DNA from: Cymbidium sinense
Lineage: Eukaryota > Streptophyta > Magnoliopsida > Asparagales > Orchidaceae
NCBI GenBank assembly: GCA_021442155.1
Contig: CM038223.1
Span: 37,794,983-37,858,982 of the forward strand
Length of the DNA: 64,000 nucleotides
Direction: 5' to 3'
Notes under the pieces: generated by a model
Told to the model about the DNA's origin: nothing
Seen by the model: the letters and a program-made list of their open reading frames with translations, nothing else
The model's database searches: none
Part shown: one piece after another, positions 12,481-25,490 of the stretch
Layout: each line of letters begins with the position of its first letter
How positions within the stretch are numbered: position 1 is the first letter of the stretch
Translations under genes and position numbers: made by a program

Positions 12481-13601
12481 AAACAATGACACATACTTGC
12501 TTAAAACTTTAATTCATCTGTATGCACACTTAGCAAAGGAATGAAATTCCTCTTTTCTCATAAAATATATGCATTCATGATCATCTAAGTGTGCCAAACA
12601 TACATTGCATATGTAGATATTTTAAATCCTAAATCGTATGCATGCTATTATTGATGAAAAAAATTGGTGCAACATATTCTATGTGATGGCGATTCAATTA
12701 CATTAATCTTAGGATGCCTTTCTTGATTCTTTACGGTTAACCCAAACTTAGGATCAACAAAACACTTAATAAATCATTCACTAAAAGAAACCAAGTTATA
12801 ACAATATGCTCTTGAAGACAGCTTAGTGTAGGGATGAAGGAGGTTAAGCCTCTTTCTTCTCTTTAAAACATTTAGATGCTAAGTGAATATCAAATGAAAT
12901 AGAACAAAATACAAATTAAAATTTGCAAATCCTCTTAACAACTTAAAGTTAAACCATCTTCATGGTTAATTTAAATAATTCCAAACTTAGATAATCATAA
13001 TTCCAAAGCCTAGCTAAGACATACCACACTAAGCCTAAGCACACACATTAGAATGCTAAATCACCACTTCTAACTTTAGGTTAGGACAGTGCATGTAATG
13101 ATATTGTATTTTGTTTTATGTTGTAATATTTATACTGGATGTTAGGACTATTGTGTATAGATTAGATGTTAGGCCGTTGTTAGCTTAATATTATTTTCTG
13201 TAGGGGATATTGCCAAAGGGGCCATTATAATCATAAATATAAATGCTTTTACTTGCAGGTTGCTTATGTCCATAAGCATAATCCATGTTAAGACAGGTGG
13301 TCTTGGTAACCTATATGCAGAGTACTATGTACAAATTATAAAATCTAACTGCTTCGGTTTGTATGTATGTTTAGCTAACATCTGTCTTGTAGGTGTAGTT
13401 AGATTTTTACTTTTTCATAAATATGTAATTTTATGATCAAAATTAAGATTAGTGCAATGGGGTATAGTATGAGAAGTGGCTAGAAGGCAAAGTCCTGGGA
13501 GGCCATGTGAAGCTTTAAAGCAGAAATAAAGGAGCAAAGAATGAAGACCCACATATCATCTATTCAAATATAATTATAATATTCTTTTATAATCTCGGTT
13601 G

Positions 13602-13608
13602 TATAAGG
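13602..13608 (+). promoter_or_regulatory. Putative TATA box of LTR A1
   Basis: TATAAGG lies in GTTGTATAAGGGTGGAGCTC. A2 has TATATAGG at 26643-26650, A3 has the same TATAAGG inverted at 41972-41978, and LTR-B2 has it at 1311-1317. It would place the U3/R border near 13630, leaving about 1.5 kb of R plus U5. Support is motif plus conservation across LTR copies. Confidence 0.45.
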
Positions 13609-15104
13609 GTGGAGCTCGGCTACCCAATTTTTTTACTTTTTTGGGGTGTATGACGGTACCCAGCCACACCGGTCTTCTAAGTAATATGTAAATGTGTGAT
13701 TGCTATGTTTAAATTATGTAATAAAAATTGCATGTTTTTCATAGGTTTCTTAAAGATTGATGTTTGAATGTGTGGCCTGGATGTGGTAGTCTCTTTAGGA
13801 TAAAATTAAATTTTCTACCCCAATTAATAACTCATAAATAAACTTTAAATCAACTCATAATCTCACTTTAAACCATAGATTATAAATCAAGATAATTAAA
13901 AGATTTAATAACCCCTTAAATGAATGATTTATATCTAATATCATGCATACCATATTATCTCCCTCTTGAATAGGGATGGTCTCCACTCTTGCACGACAGG
14001 GGAATGCTTAACCTATGAGGTTATCCCTTATAGTGGAGAACACCTCCTCCCACTAATTTAGCCAATAATCCAATTTTATCATACATTTAGGCATAATTAT
14101 CCTAAGCCTTTGTCCAAACCAATGTGTCAAAATGAGATAAAAAATTTGTAAAATTTTACATTAGTCTAAGTCATGTCTTCATACTAGTCATGATCTAGTT
14201 TTTTAGGGAGTGAGTTTAAGACTCTATCCTCCTTTCTAATTAAATAATAACCCAACTATCTTGCAATTACATAAGACTGGCCTACATGGTTTTGAATTGT
14301 AGAAGGTGTTAGTAGGTGGCCACTCTAGGAGATTGTAAGTCCAAAAGAGTCAGTGAGTTTATCCTCTCTTGTGGAGATAAACTACTCTATCCCCCTTTTG
14401 ATTAGATTTAAGTCATACTTCTAGCTTATGCTAAAGCTTCCAAATTTAAGATCAGTGGTTGCTTGTTTTATTTGGGCTATAAGTATAAATCCTCACCTCT
14501 TAGGCATTTCCATAATCTTGAGTTGACAGATTATAAGCCTTAATATTCTAATAAAATTTTAACTCAAATCAAAATAAATCTTCTCTTTCAAACATATAAA
14601 GCCTCACCATAGGATATATTGGAGTGCTCATTAGGCTTCCCAGTATCATGAGTGCTCCCTACTTATCTTCCTTTTGAATCCAAAATAAGTCTTTCCAAAT
14701 TGAGCTTTTCCATTTGATTTTTTTCAAAAATACACAATCCTTTGATAGTCTAGCTTTGAAATCTTTAGAGATATGATTAACTACTTTAATCAAGAGTGTT
14801 CTTAAAAAATACCCATTTCCTAGGATGTAATTAACTATGAAAGCTTGCTTCCATATGGAACTAAAGAACCTGGCATAAAATATACCCTGCTTTACTTTTC
14901 CATGTAAAGTAGGGGAAAGATCTCTAGTACATATGAAAGCCTATTAGCTTTAGGAGTCATTATTAGGTGATTAGGTCCATTATATGGTGATGTTTCTATC
15001 TTCCAAGATAGTAAATTATACCTTGATGTCGTACTTGATCACTTCAATAGGTACCCCCTAAGATCTGCATGGTGTCCACCTGGCACCCGAAATAAAACAC
15101 CACA

Positions 15105-15109
15105 TCAAT
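15105..15109 (+). repeat. Target site duplication (TCAAT), right copy of solo LTR A1
   Basis: Direct repeat of 8106-8110. The sequence that follows (TTTAAGAATAAATTC) joins to the left flank without a gap in the uninserted copy at 38861-38885. Confidence 0.9.
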
Positions 15110-17300
15110 TTTAAGAATAAATTCTAAAGACAAAATTAGTAAAGACTTTGATCCTTCTAAAATAATTTTCAAGTCTCATGACCTCAAGATAATTACATAG
15201 ATTAGATCCTAATAATTATGCTTCTATCTTTTAGAGTGAAAACATAAAATAGTAAATTAATCATTTAAGCTCTGATAGGTTAATACAAGAACATAAAGAT
15301 CCATTAAAGATAGAGTTAGCCATATCCTTTCTCCCTTTGTATTAAAGGAAATTACTAAAATTAAATTCAAAATGATAGAGTCTTACCACCTCAAATAACA
15401 CTGAAAAGAAATGACAAATAAGTCATCAAAAAAAGGCTATTCATAAGGAAAGACTAAGTTTTCATAAGGAAATTATCCTCTTAATTCATAAACAAAAGCA
15501 ACCAAAAAAAGGCTATTCATTTCAAAAAATTTTATTATGGTGTTTTTGCCCATCTTAGAAAAGTTGCTTACAAAATTGAGCATCATACTACTCTACAAAA
15601 TAAAATAAAAAAAGAGGAGGAAAGAGAGAAACAAAAAATGAATGAAAATGAAATCAATCATTAATCAAGGCATTACACATTCCCATAATTTTACTTTCTT
15701 AATTATTAGCAATTTTTTGATGTGGAATTCCACTATAAAGAAGTTTTAGGTTATATTTTGAGATGAAGATCTACTACTAAGAATTTTTGAATATAATCTC
15801 ATATAACGGTCATTGTGGAAAATCCTAAGAAATATCTAGAATGCTTATTGATCCGGGTGCATTGGTCAACATCAATTGTAAACATACATGGAAATGAGTA
15901 TACACATACCCAATTATAATCTAATTCTAATGATATGGTGTCATGTGGATTCAATTAAGAACATAAAAGGAATTTTAAACTCAAGAAAATTAAATATTGG
16001 AAACTCATCTTAAAGAAAATTATAATCTCAATCACAATGTTGATTGAGATTGATAATTCAAATGTTAAAGTGAAATCTTTGAAATTCAGGAACATATTTA
16101 ATGCTCTTAGATGGTCTTATCCACCTTACATAAAAAAAAGAAGAAAATAATCATCATTATGAAAGAATATTCACATCCATTTGGTATTCGTGAGAATAGA
16201 GTCCTTATGAATGTCATTTTCTTTTATTAGTCTTGTAAAATTAAGGCACTAAAAATATAAAAAAAGATAAAAAGGGAAAGAAAGTTTGAAATTTGCTTAG
16301 TGCTTTACCAAATCTTGTATTCAATTAAGGAATCAAGAAGTGTCTTACTAAATAATGTGATCAATCAAAAAAAAAAAAAGAATTTAGTATGTAAAGTGTT
16401 GTACCAAATGTTATATTCAGACAAAGAGTCGTGTCCAATGTCTTGGTGAATGTTGTATCTAAGAAAGATATCAAATTTAATGTCTTACAAAAATTTGAAA
16501 TGTTATTAAAATTTTGAAAAATTAAAAAGGAAAGAAAGAAAGAAAACAAAAGGAATGGAAGGACTGTATCCAAGAGCTAAAAGGTGAAGTATGATATTTC
16601 TAAGTACGTAGGCACTTTAACTCTAACTTCTCTATATCAAACAAGATGGTAGGGTTGGAAGTCAAAGTAGCCCCTAACTTAAAAGTGAAAATTAAAGCAA
16701 ATCAATTTTACACCTTCATCTTTAAATTTTGAAGATAAATATCTATTAAATAGATAGTAGGTTTGCCTTTTTAAGTATCCTTTGTCTATCAAAAAATTCA
16801 ATCAAGTAAGATTCAATCTCTTTCTAGTGGCCTACAAATGTGATCCATAAACAAGAAAAGCTATGAAACTTTAAAGAAATTGAAACTAGAAGTTGACTTA
16901 AGGTTCAATATTGTAGAGCCATTACAAAATAAGAATTGCTTAATAGTCAGGATTTTTACTTTCTCTTCAAAGACACTCTAAATTATTAAACAAGTATTAT
17001 TTAGATGTGTCGGAAGACATATATAACTTTCAAGTTTAGGATGCACCCTTATAATTTGAAGGGGAACTTAAATCCATTATTAATAAGCTAAGAGAAATAA
17101 GTTTAGAAATAGAAAGTGATATAAAATTGATATCTATGAGCTCATGCTTTAGCAAGTTAGATATTGATGACATAAGCAAGCCATTCTTAGAGCTTAAGAA
17201 CTATTTATCTAAAATGAAAATTAGATATTCACTTTATCTCTAGATGTAGTAGTTTATAAGCTCAAGATTAAGCTTAATGCAATTTCAATAATCTAAGTCC
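15110..17300 (+). pseudogene. Broken protease and pre-RT region of element B-I
   Basis: Continuation of element B-I after solo LTR A1. The frame starting at 15832 reads ISRMLIDPGALVNIN, the aspartic protease active-site region (catalytic Asp codon 15850-15852). It parallels RLSRVLVDPGASINIM of the family-A element (around 53946). At 17040-17169 a frame reads DAPL, stop, then FEGELKSIINKLREISLEIE. This matches the linker before reverse transcriptase in family A (DAPPEFEEEIKSTIDELKEI, around 52570). Stops and frameshifts are frequent, so no product is expected. RT does not follow: the sequence loses recognisable coding after about 17300. The copy at 38873-40470 is the same region in element B-II. 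Confidence 0.6.
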
Positions 17301-17910
17301 CTTGACATATGCGGTTAGACTTCAAAAGGCAAGAAGTTGTTACATTAAAAGCTAATCAATAATGGCCTTACATAAGAAGAAAATATTTTTCTTGGTTGGC
17401 TAACCTCGTCACAGCAGACAAAATATATATAAATAATAAATAGAAGAGAAAAGGGTCAAATTCACATGTGTCCAATGTTGAGACTCGAACAAGAATTTAT
17501 CTTGAAGATAGGTTCCTATTACCAATACTTGACTTCAAAATCGATAAAGCTTCTATACATAAGATTAGCCCCATCGAGGGATGACTTATCTAAATATAAT
17601 CAAATCAAGGCAACTCTTAAAAATTAAAAGCACACAATGCTCAAAATGTGTATAGGGATATTCTGATACACAGTCATATTGTTCAGCCACAAAATATTAG
17701 GATAATTTACTAAAAGGTCATGATCAAGGTTTTTGATAGCCTCCCTCTTAATCAAGTGAAGTGTTATATTAAAAATCTTGCCAACAAAAAAGAAAAAGAA
17801 AAGAAAATTTATTACTTCTTGAAAATGATCATACCAAAGTGGATTTCTAAAATATGCATTCGAGATAATTTCGTGGAACTTCTAGTAGAAGAATTTAGAT
17901 GGATAAAAAG
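17301..17910. other. Uncharacterised stretch, no supported gene
   Basis: AT-rich DNA between the pre-RT linker remnant and a microsatellite. The 65-codon frame at 17720-17917 runs into the microsatellite and shows no known motif. It may be decayed pol sequence, since it sits where reverse transcriptase would be expected, but I could not match RT motifs. Confidence 0.3.
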
Positions 17911-17956
17911 TAAATAAATAAATAAATATATATAAATAAATAAATAAATAAATATA
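17911..17956 (+). repeat. (TAAA)n microsatellite
   Basis: About eleven TAAA or AAAT tetramers with a TATATA interruption near the middle, at the left border of an LTR-B fragment. Confidence 0.9.
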
Positions 17957-18955
17957 AAATGAACATGTTCAAACATGAATCAAATGATTTTAAATTCAAT
18001 AAATCATTGGGTTTAACTTGATCAATTTGGTCATTTGACCTAAATGAGTCCAACTTAACCCATTAAGCCCAATTTGGGTCAAATGGGTCAAAATTGAAAT
18101 CAACTTCAAACCAAATGAAATTAATCACTCCAAATCATTCCACATAGGCGATTAAACATGATTGGAGTAATAACATGCTTTAATTGAGACAAATTGGTCA
18201 TTTGACTCAATTGAACTCAACTTAACCCAATTATGTCAAAATGGGTCAAGTTGAAACAAAATCAAAATAAATTCCAAATCTTAGGAAATCAATTAATTTA
18301 AAACATGAAAAATCATCATATAAACAAAATTGAATCTAAATTTAAATCTTAAAAGACCATTTGAGCTAGGAGATCCAACTTGGTTAATTTAGGTCAAAAG
18401 GGTCAAATCTAGCTCAAATCACATCAAACCTTCATGTGATATGGATCAATTAATCTAAAAATCATTTAGAGAATAATCATTAATGGTTGGAATCCAAGGA
18501 AATATCCAATCAAACTAGCCTAAATCAATTTAGCTAAAGTTAAATCTAAATACTTGAATCCAAACATTTAAACCAAATAAAATCCAAATGGACTTAACCC
18601 AACCCTTAGTCTACCTTAGATAGTTTGACTTGAGCAGGAAAATATCCATCGGAAGAAAGCCATGTGAGATGAAATCATAAGAAGTGAGGTGGAGCCATGG
18701 GAGAGAAACCCATGCAAGAAGTCAAATCTTACTCCCTCTCCTCCATACCTAATCAACCTCTTCGCTTTAACTGAATTGGGCTTGTCCCAATTAGTTAGCC
18801 ACCTCCTTCTATGCAAAATGCCAAGGATTTCAATCTCCCGTAAGAGGCCATCTTTGACCTCTCTTCCATGGGGAAGCTCATGACCAAGCAACAAATTGGA
18901 AGAGGTAGAGTCCATGTCCACAATCCAATTTCTTTTTTAGGAGGAGCTCAACTAA
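17957..18955 (+). repeat. Internal fragment of a family-B LTR
   Basis: Parallel to 32250-33340 of LTR-B3 and to 5260-4300 inverted in LTR-B2. Shared landmarks include ATGAACATGT at the left, repeated AATTTGGGTCAAATGGGTCA words, and the segment at 18640-18800 (GTGAGGTGGAGCCATGGGAG, then CTCCATACCT). Both ends stop inside the LTR, so this is a truncated piece and not an insertion with native ends. The two overlapping ORFs at 18616-18921 (-) and 18689-18883 (+) lie inside it and are rejected as genes. Confidence 0.7.
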
Positions 18956-20008
18956 TTACCCATATCCTTTGCTAATGTCGAAATAAGCCATTTGGGTTAT
19001 TCATATTTTTATGATCTTTGATTAATTTATTATTATATTTTAATTTTTATTTAATTAACTGAATTATTAAATTATTATCGATCTTAATTTAGAGATTTTA
19101 AGATATTTATGATTTCATAGAATTTATTTTTTTAAATTCATTAATGTTATTAGATTTTAAATTATCATTTATTTATCTCATTTTTATAATTTAAATTAAT
19201 TAATTTTAATAATTAAAAACTTTTAACATTAAAATTTTATAATTTATGTTCCAATTAGAACTAGGTCTTCAAATTTTTTATGTTAGTGATTTTCCTAATT
19301 TAATTAAATTTCATTTAGTCTTTATTAATTTTATTTAGATTTGATTAGTTTATATTTTTATTTAAATTTAAATTTAAGCAAATTACTCAATAAAATTGAG
19401 ACTTTGAATTTAAAGATTTACTCAAAGGTAATCCATTACCCATTTGTACTTCCTGTGAGATTTTATTGTTAGAATTTTAAAGATCAATTTATTAAATTAT
19501 AAAATTAAAAATGTTGATTTTCTTACTTAACTAGTCAATCTAAAATTTGATTGAGCTAGTAATATGGTATTTTACTTTGAGAATTCAAGGAATCCATGTT
19601 TGGCATATTTTGAAAAATTTAATATATATACTCATATTTCACTCCCCTTATTTGTGTAGACCAAATGACTCAAGAAATTTGGATGTTTTTATCTTATCCA
19701 AGAATAGAAATTTTCTTTGTTAAAAAGTAATAATGTTCTCACTATAGGTTTTCCCAAACAAACTTTCTCATCAAATAATATTAATGAAGTACCCTTGTAT
19801 AAAGTAGTATACAATAAACCAAAGTCTCTTCTATTTAAAAATCATTACAATTAGCATGTAGGTTCAAACCACACTTCAAAGAACCCAAAACTAAAGATAA
19901 TGAAAGATACATAGGATCATCAACTCAATTTGCTAGCACTCATAAGCTATTGAAGAGTTCTCAAGCACTCTTATAGATAACATAGAAGCTGGTGAGTTCT
20001 TAAGGAAG
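18956..20008. other. AT-rich DNA without recognised features
   Basis: Long runs of A and T with no open frame, no clear match to either LTR family and no repeat array. The right end (from about 19850) may be decayed gag that precedes the fragment at 20009, but I cannot show it. Confidence 0.4.
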
Positions 20009-20175
20009 TTCATTACTCACTTCCATTGAGAAATGCTAGAATTAAAGACTTAGAACCCATAGTTGCCCAAATAACAATCACTCAAAGCTTGAAGGAGGGG
20101 CTCTTTAGATATGCCTTTGGGCTCCAACAACCTAAGAGTCTTGCTAATTTACTAGAATCACAAATAACTATCTAA
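20009..20175 (+). pseudogene. Gag fragment of element B-III
   Basis: An open stretch ending at the stop 20173-20175 contains LRNARIKDLEPIVAQ, then LKEGLFRYAFGLQQPKSLAN. This follows the pattern of the second half of the plant Ty3/gypsy gag domain, where LKxGxFxxxLxxxxPxxLxxLL is typical. It is on the same strand as, and just before, the RT remnant at 20310. Protease and linker are missing between them, so there was a deletion of about 2 kb or more. Family assignment is by motif recall only. Confidence 0.5.
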
Positions 20176-20309
20176 ATGATAAAGAGTATAATGAAGTTGT
20201 CTATCCCGTGAATATGAATCAAAGTCCTTAAAGAGATAGAAGAATTTTTGATGACATAGGGCAATGGGTGAGTATTAAAGGTCAACTCAATTTTCTATCC
20301 CGAGCATAA

Positions 20310-21016
20310 GTCAACCCTCATCAAAACATTCTTGAACAATTTAGTTGTATTCACTTAGATGTCAGTGAAGATGCTAGGTATAGACATCAACACTCTTTGT
20401 CATCACATGAACGTTTACAAAGAAACACAACCTGTCAAGCTGAAGATGAAAAAAATTATTCCATGCTCATCGCATTTGGTAATGAAGAGGTCTCCATGCT
20501 ATTCATGGCCAACTTCATCAAAGAGGTTCAATACATAGAGTGGGTGTCTAACATGGTAATTGCATAAAAGTTCAGAGGAAAATGGAGAATGTTTGTTGAC
20601 TTTAGTAATGTAAACTTAGCATGACCAAAAAATGGATATTCTCTCCCATGAATAGACATGCTCATCGATTTGGTAGTTAGTTACTCTGTGATGAGTTTCT
20701 TAGATGCAATCTCAGAATACCAACAAATTCAAATGCACACTGTAGATTTTTAAAAAATGACCTTTATTACTACTGAAGGTTTACACGGATACTGAGTTAT
20801 GCAATTCATACTAGATAATGTAGGGGAGACCTACGAAAAGCTAGTGGATCGAGTATTCAAGTGTAGAAAGGAAGAAATGTGAAAGTCTATGTGCCTTACC
20901 TATTAATCTAAAGCAAATCTTCATTAGAACACATCTAAGACCTTGAAGAGATATTCACCTACATTTAAAAGGTGCAATATGTGCCTCAACTCTCTAAAGT
21001 GCAATTTTGACATGAG
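20310..21016 (+). pseudogene. Reverse transcriptase remnant of element B-III, 5' part
   Basis: Segments in RT order can be read with stops between them: LGIDINTLCHHMNV (pre-RT), FIKEVQYIEWVSNMVIA, GKWRMFVDFSNVNLA, YSLP with IDMLIDLVVSY, VMSFLDAISEYQQIQMHTVDF, MTFITTEGLHGY, and finally NMCLNSLKCNF at 20959-21008. These match the fingers, palm and primer-grip regions of Ty3/gypsy RT. The YVDD catalytic motif is not clearly readable. The frame stops at LTR A2 (21017) and pol resumes at 28141 after it. Frequent stops show this is dead. Confidence 0.75.
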
Positions 21017-24000
21017 TGTTGACCTTACTTTTAGAGTGAGGACTCACCCTTCCCATCTTAGACATAGGAGTATTCTAAGAACTAGGATTAAACACTCCTA
21101 GTGATCAAGAGAACACTAAACCCAAGCCTAAGGACTTAGGAAAGTATACCCTAAGCTAAGGATGTGCCTTAGGACAAATAGGTTCTACCTATCCCGTGGC
21201 CTAAACTATAACCTATGCTTACCACTTATCCAAAATGAACCTCAAACCAACATGACCAATCCCAAATTGAATTTGTTTCCAATCTAAGCTCCAAGCCAAA
21301 TTAACTTAACTAATAACCCAAATAAATTCTACAATCATCCCATGATCTTATGAATTAAGCCTATTAAATTGAAACCAAATCCAATTGATTTTCATAAAAG
21401 CACTCCAACTATTCAATACTCTATGCCAAACCCTTCCAGGACTCATAATCAAACCAACTCAATCAAATGAACCCATTTGACCCTAAAGGTCCAAATGAGC
21501 CAAAATCCAATCAAACCCAAATCAATTACTATCAAAGCCATTAATCAACTCTAAATCCATCATTGAATTCTTCTCAACATTCAATACAATCCAATTCAAC
21601 TCAATTAACTCATTTGGTCCACTTGACCCAAAGTGACTTAAATGAGCAATTTGATCCAAACTTCAATCCAACCCAAATTGGATTGAATAAACACATCCAA
21701 TCTCTTCTACAATGATTATTTATCATCCTTGATTGACTAATTGCAATCAATTGAATCAAACTAAACCAATTTGATCACTTGACCCAAGTTGACCCAATTA
21801 ACCCATATAGACAAAATGAACCAAACTTCATCCCAACCTCAATAATTTGCAACCAATGATTCCTATAAACCATTAATTGATTATTGAACATAACTCAACT
21901 ATCAATTAAGCCAAACCAATCTAATTTGGGCCCTTGACCAAGTTGACCCAATTTGACCTAAAGGGCTAAATTGGGCCAAATGTCATTCCCAACCAAATTG
22001 TTTGAAACCAACACCTCTAACCAATCAAAAATAAATTATTGAACATGATCCAACATTCAATTGCATCCAATTTGCTCAAACCAGCTCAATAGACCCAATT
22101 GACCCATTTAGCCCAAATTGACCTAAAGCATTCAATTGAACCAAATCATTCCCAAATCAAATTTAACTCAAACTAACACCTACAATCATTCTAAAATGAC
22201 CAATTGAACTTAAATAAACCCTCCACCTAAGCCAATTTGGCCAATTTGACCAAATTGGTCAACTTAACATATTTGACACCCATATGAACCCATATAAGCC
22301 AAATCCAAACCAACTTCAAATTAAACCAAACCAATGGCACCATTACATTCCAAATCATCATTTGAACACATCCAAAGCCTTGTTTTGATCTAATTTAAAT
22401 AATTGGTCAACCTAGCCCAATTGAAACCCATTTGACCCATATGGGCCAAATTGAGCCAAACCCATTCAACGAAGCCCAAACTTAACCAAAGTTGGCATGA
22501 CTCATCCTTGGGTCACCATGGGTCAGGCCACGTGGACCCAACCCATGGTGAACTCAATTTGGGTCAAAACCCATTAACCAACCCACCCAAATGGGACAAA
22601 ATCCCCATTTAGATTGTCTCACCTACTCATTAACCCATGACATCCATCCTTAGCTCATTTTGGACACTAAGACCACTGACCCAACTTAACCCAAGGTCAT
22701 TGGGTTCAACCTTAGATTATGAGAGGATGAGCTTGCCCTAGCCCACCATTGGTTCACTTCGGGGAGGAGGTGCACCCCATGCTAGCCCTTGTAGTTGCCT
22801 CAGCCTCTCAAGACCCTCCACCTCAGCGATCCACTGCCATCTTCGGCCACATACCCCAGTTGGACGACTGCTAAATGTTGAGCCAATCTCAGCCCTTGGT
22901 TCACTTAGGGAGGAGAGTATACTCCTCCCCATCTGTTCAAACTACACATAGAGCATCCTTAGGTGATTTCGAGCAGTCTTAGAGCTTCTTTCTATCCTCT
23001 AGTGCACCCCATCACCAATGAGACCAAGCTCCATTCAAAACTAAGAGCCCCATCCGTCCAACCTTACCTAAACTTCACCAAACTTTAATTAACTCTTCCC
23101 ACACTTTCCCCAAGCTTTGATGAGTCGAACTGAATCGATTCCCAATTGATTCAATCACTAAAGCCCACTCCAAGACCAACTCTAGCGAGCTTCATGGTGG
23201 TGTTTGGTCCACAGAGTTATTGACTAGGAGGTAACTCAAGAGCTTCTTAATAGGGCTTCTTCTCTTCAAGATGAAACTACCTGAATCATTGGACCACTGG
23301 TCTTGAGGTCTGGTAAAGTAAATTTTTGATAAACTGTAGAAAGTCCCCTATGCCTTGGTCTTTTGTAAAAGAATTTGTGATTTCATATGATTTCCATAAT
23401 AGGATCTCCTTAGATCTTCTCCCCACATGTTTTAGAGTTGATCCCGATGTCCCACGAGCTCCGGTGAACTCAGATCGACTGGCTGATGGTAGACGATGTC
23501 CATCTTTGAGCTCTCGAGGGACTAATGATCATCTGTCATCCATTCCATGTGATTAGAATGGACGACCGTGATTTAATCTGCAAGGAATCTTGATTTAATC
23601 CAATAGGAATCATAGGATTAATCTCCACTATTCAATCTGAGATCAGATGGTGGGGATGAAACTATGTCTGCCTCTGCTAATGCAACTACCATGGGGGACA
23701 TTTTAAATAATCTATCCCATGGTGACATGTGGAAAGCACTACCGCATCAGATTTTGCATGGCGCCTATATGTTAGGACGTTAATTAGGTGTTTAAAATGT
23801 GATTAATTAGCTAGAACTTCAAAATTTTATAATTACTTTTAGAACAGTCCTAAAACTATGAGTAAACCCATTTTGGAAAGGGTAAACATAGGAGAATTTA
23901 ATAAAAATAAATTTCCTTTGATTAATGAATTGTGGTCACTTATGATTTAAAAGTTTTTTTTATTACCTTAAGGCCTTAATTACTTGGCCAATTGATCTCA

Positions 24001-25191
24001 AATTGGATGTGTTGATTCCTTGGGATGTCCTCTGCCTCCCATAATTTTATTGGGATTTATTGGTCATGTAATTGGAAGAATTTGAAATTCAAATCCTATT
24101 TACCATCTTTAAGTAATTTAAAAATTATTAAAAATGTCAAACAATAAAAAAATTAAATAATTAAAGATGCTTAATCATTGTTAATAATGAAATGATAAGA
24201 GACATTGATTAGGACCCCTTTCTTAATTATCTTCTTAAATCCATTTCATTAAGAGGGTTAATTAATTCATAGCATGATTAAGGGTTAATTAAGTAATTTA
24301 ATGATAAAATCAAATCAAATTAAAAATGATAATTAGATCAGATAATTCAAATTGAATTCATGGGTTCCGCTTTATGTGTTTGGTTCATAAAGAACATTAA
24401 GGAACATATGGTTAATCCATGGGTGTGGGAAAACCATATAAGTACTTAATTAGTTCTTTTCCTTAATCTAATTAACTCTTAAACATGAGCCAATTTGCAT
24501 TAGGTCCCTTAGGAGCATTGCAAATTTTAATTTCTCATTTGCATATCATTGGAGGCTCATGATTTAATAGTTGATTAAATTAAGGAAGCATAGGAAAGGG
24601 AAATTAAATGTATTGCTTAGTGGCTTGAACTTAATTAATCTATAAAATTCACTTAATTATTTTTGCTTAAACACATTAAGTCACTAATGTGGGATGGGGT
24701 TAAAACAACAAATACCATTTCTCCTCCTTAGGATTTAATGATTTAAACATAAAAATCAAATTCCATAAGAAGCTTTGGTTAACCTTAAATGATTTTATTT
24801 AACTTGATTGCCTTTATGAAGTAATGTGATTGGATGTATTATGTGGCAATTTTTAATTATTTCTTTTCAATCATTATAAATTTGTATGTAATTTGATATC
24901 ATCCATTCATGTTTCCAAATAAAATATTCAAATGAATATGATCATATATGTACAAGTTGCATGTGTTGAATTAATCCAACTATAAGTGTGACTATTATCA
25001 CTAATAAATTTCAAAACTAATTTAAAAACTATAAAATAATGATGAAAATTTAAATTGATATTGGTTATGAATATTATATGTGATTTACATTTTCTTATAG
25101 CTTAAACATGTTAAAGTATTACTTTATTCCCATGATTCATGTGTATGTTTACATGTATTTGAATTTTCGTAAGTATATAGTCTAAACATCC

Positions 25192-25490
25192 TGGGAATAC
25201 GAGGCTTTAAGTGGCCAAAATGAGATCTTTGATTACCTCACTTCCCTGGTTTAAATAATGGACGTACTTACTTAATTTCATTCACATGTTTACATACATT
25301 AGAATTTGGATAAAGCTTTAGTCTACATTAATAAATAAATTTCTTAACGTACAATCTTTTGCGTAATTCTCATTCTCATAGTTGTGTATACATTCATATA
25401 TATATTTAAGATAACAAGTATATAGTCTAGACATCCTAGGATTACTAGGCTTTAAGTAGCCCCAAGGAGGTCTTAGATTACTTCTCTAAT
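25192..25490 (+). repeat. Duplicated 60-bp box in LTR A2
   Basis: Two copies, 25192-25252 and 25428-25490, of the box described in A1. The second keeps TAGCCCCAAGGAGGTCTTAG; the first has diverged at that core (TGGCCAAAATGAGATCTTTG). Confidence 0.7.

Larger units (their letters stand above)
8111..15104 (+). mobile_element. Solo family-A LTR (A1), 6,994 bp
   Basis: Complete LTR running from TGTTAACCTCACTTTTGGAG to CCGAAATAAAACACCACA, with TG...CA ends and a 5-bp target duplication TCAAT. The flanking DNA on both sides (to 8110 and from 15105) is continuous in the uninserted relative at 38820-38900, so no element interior is present: it is the product of recombination between two LTRs of one element. 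In order it carries a TTGACY-rich region (about 8600-9680), a GC-richer island (about 9820-10830), AT-rich DNA, a duplicated 60-bp box (12181-12240, 12421-12480), a TATAAGG box at 13602 and a conserved 3' portion. About 5.5 kb would be U3 if transcription starts just after the TATA box. It has no coding capacity. At 7 kb it is far longer than most plant LTRs. Confidence 0.9.

Noticed and set aside
18616..18921. Overlapping ORFs on both strands (18616-18921 and 18689-18883)
   Set aside because: They lie in a GC-richer piece of LTR-B. Frames are not open in the other LTR-B copies.
18956..19900. Matrix-attachment or promoter region suggested by long AT runs
   Set aside because: AT-richness is general in this window, and no specific motif or neighbouring gene supports it.
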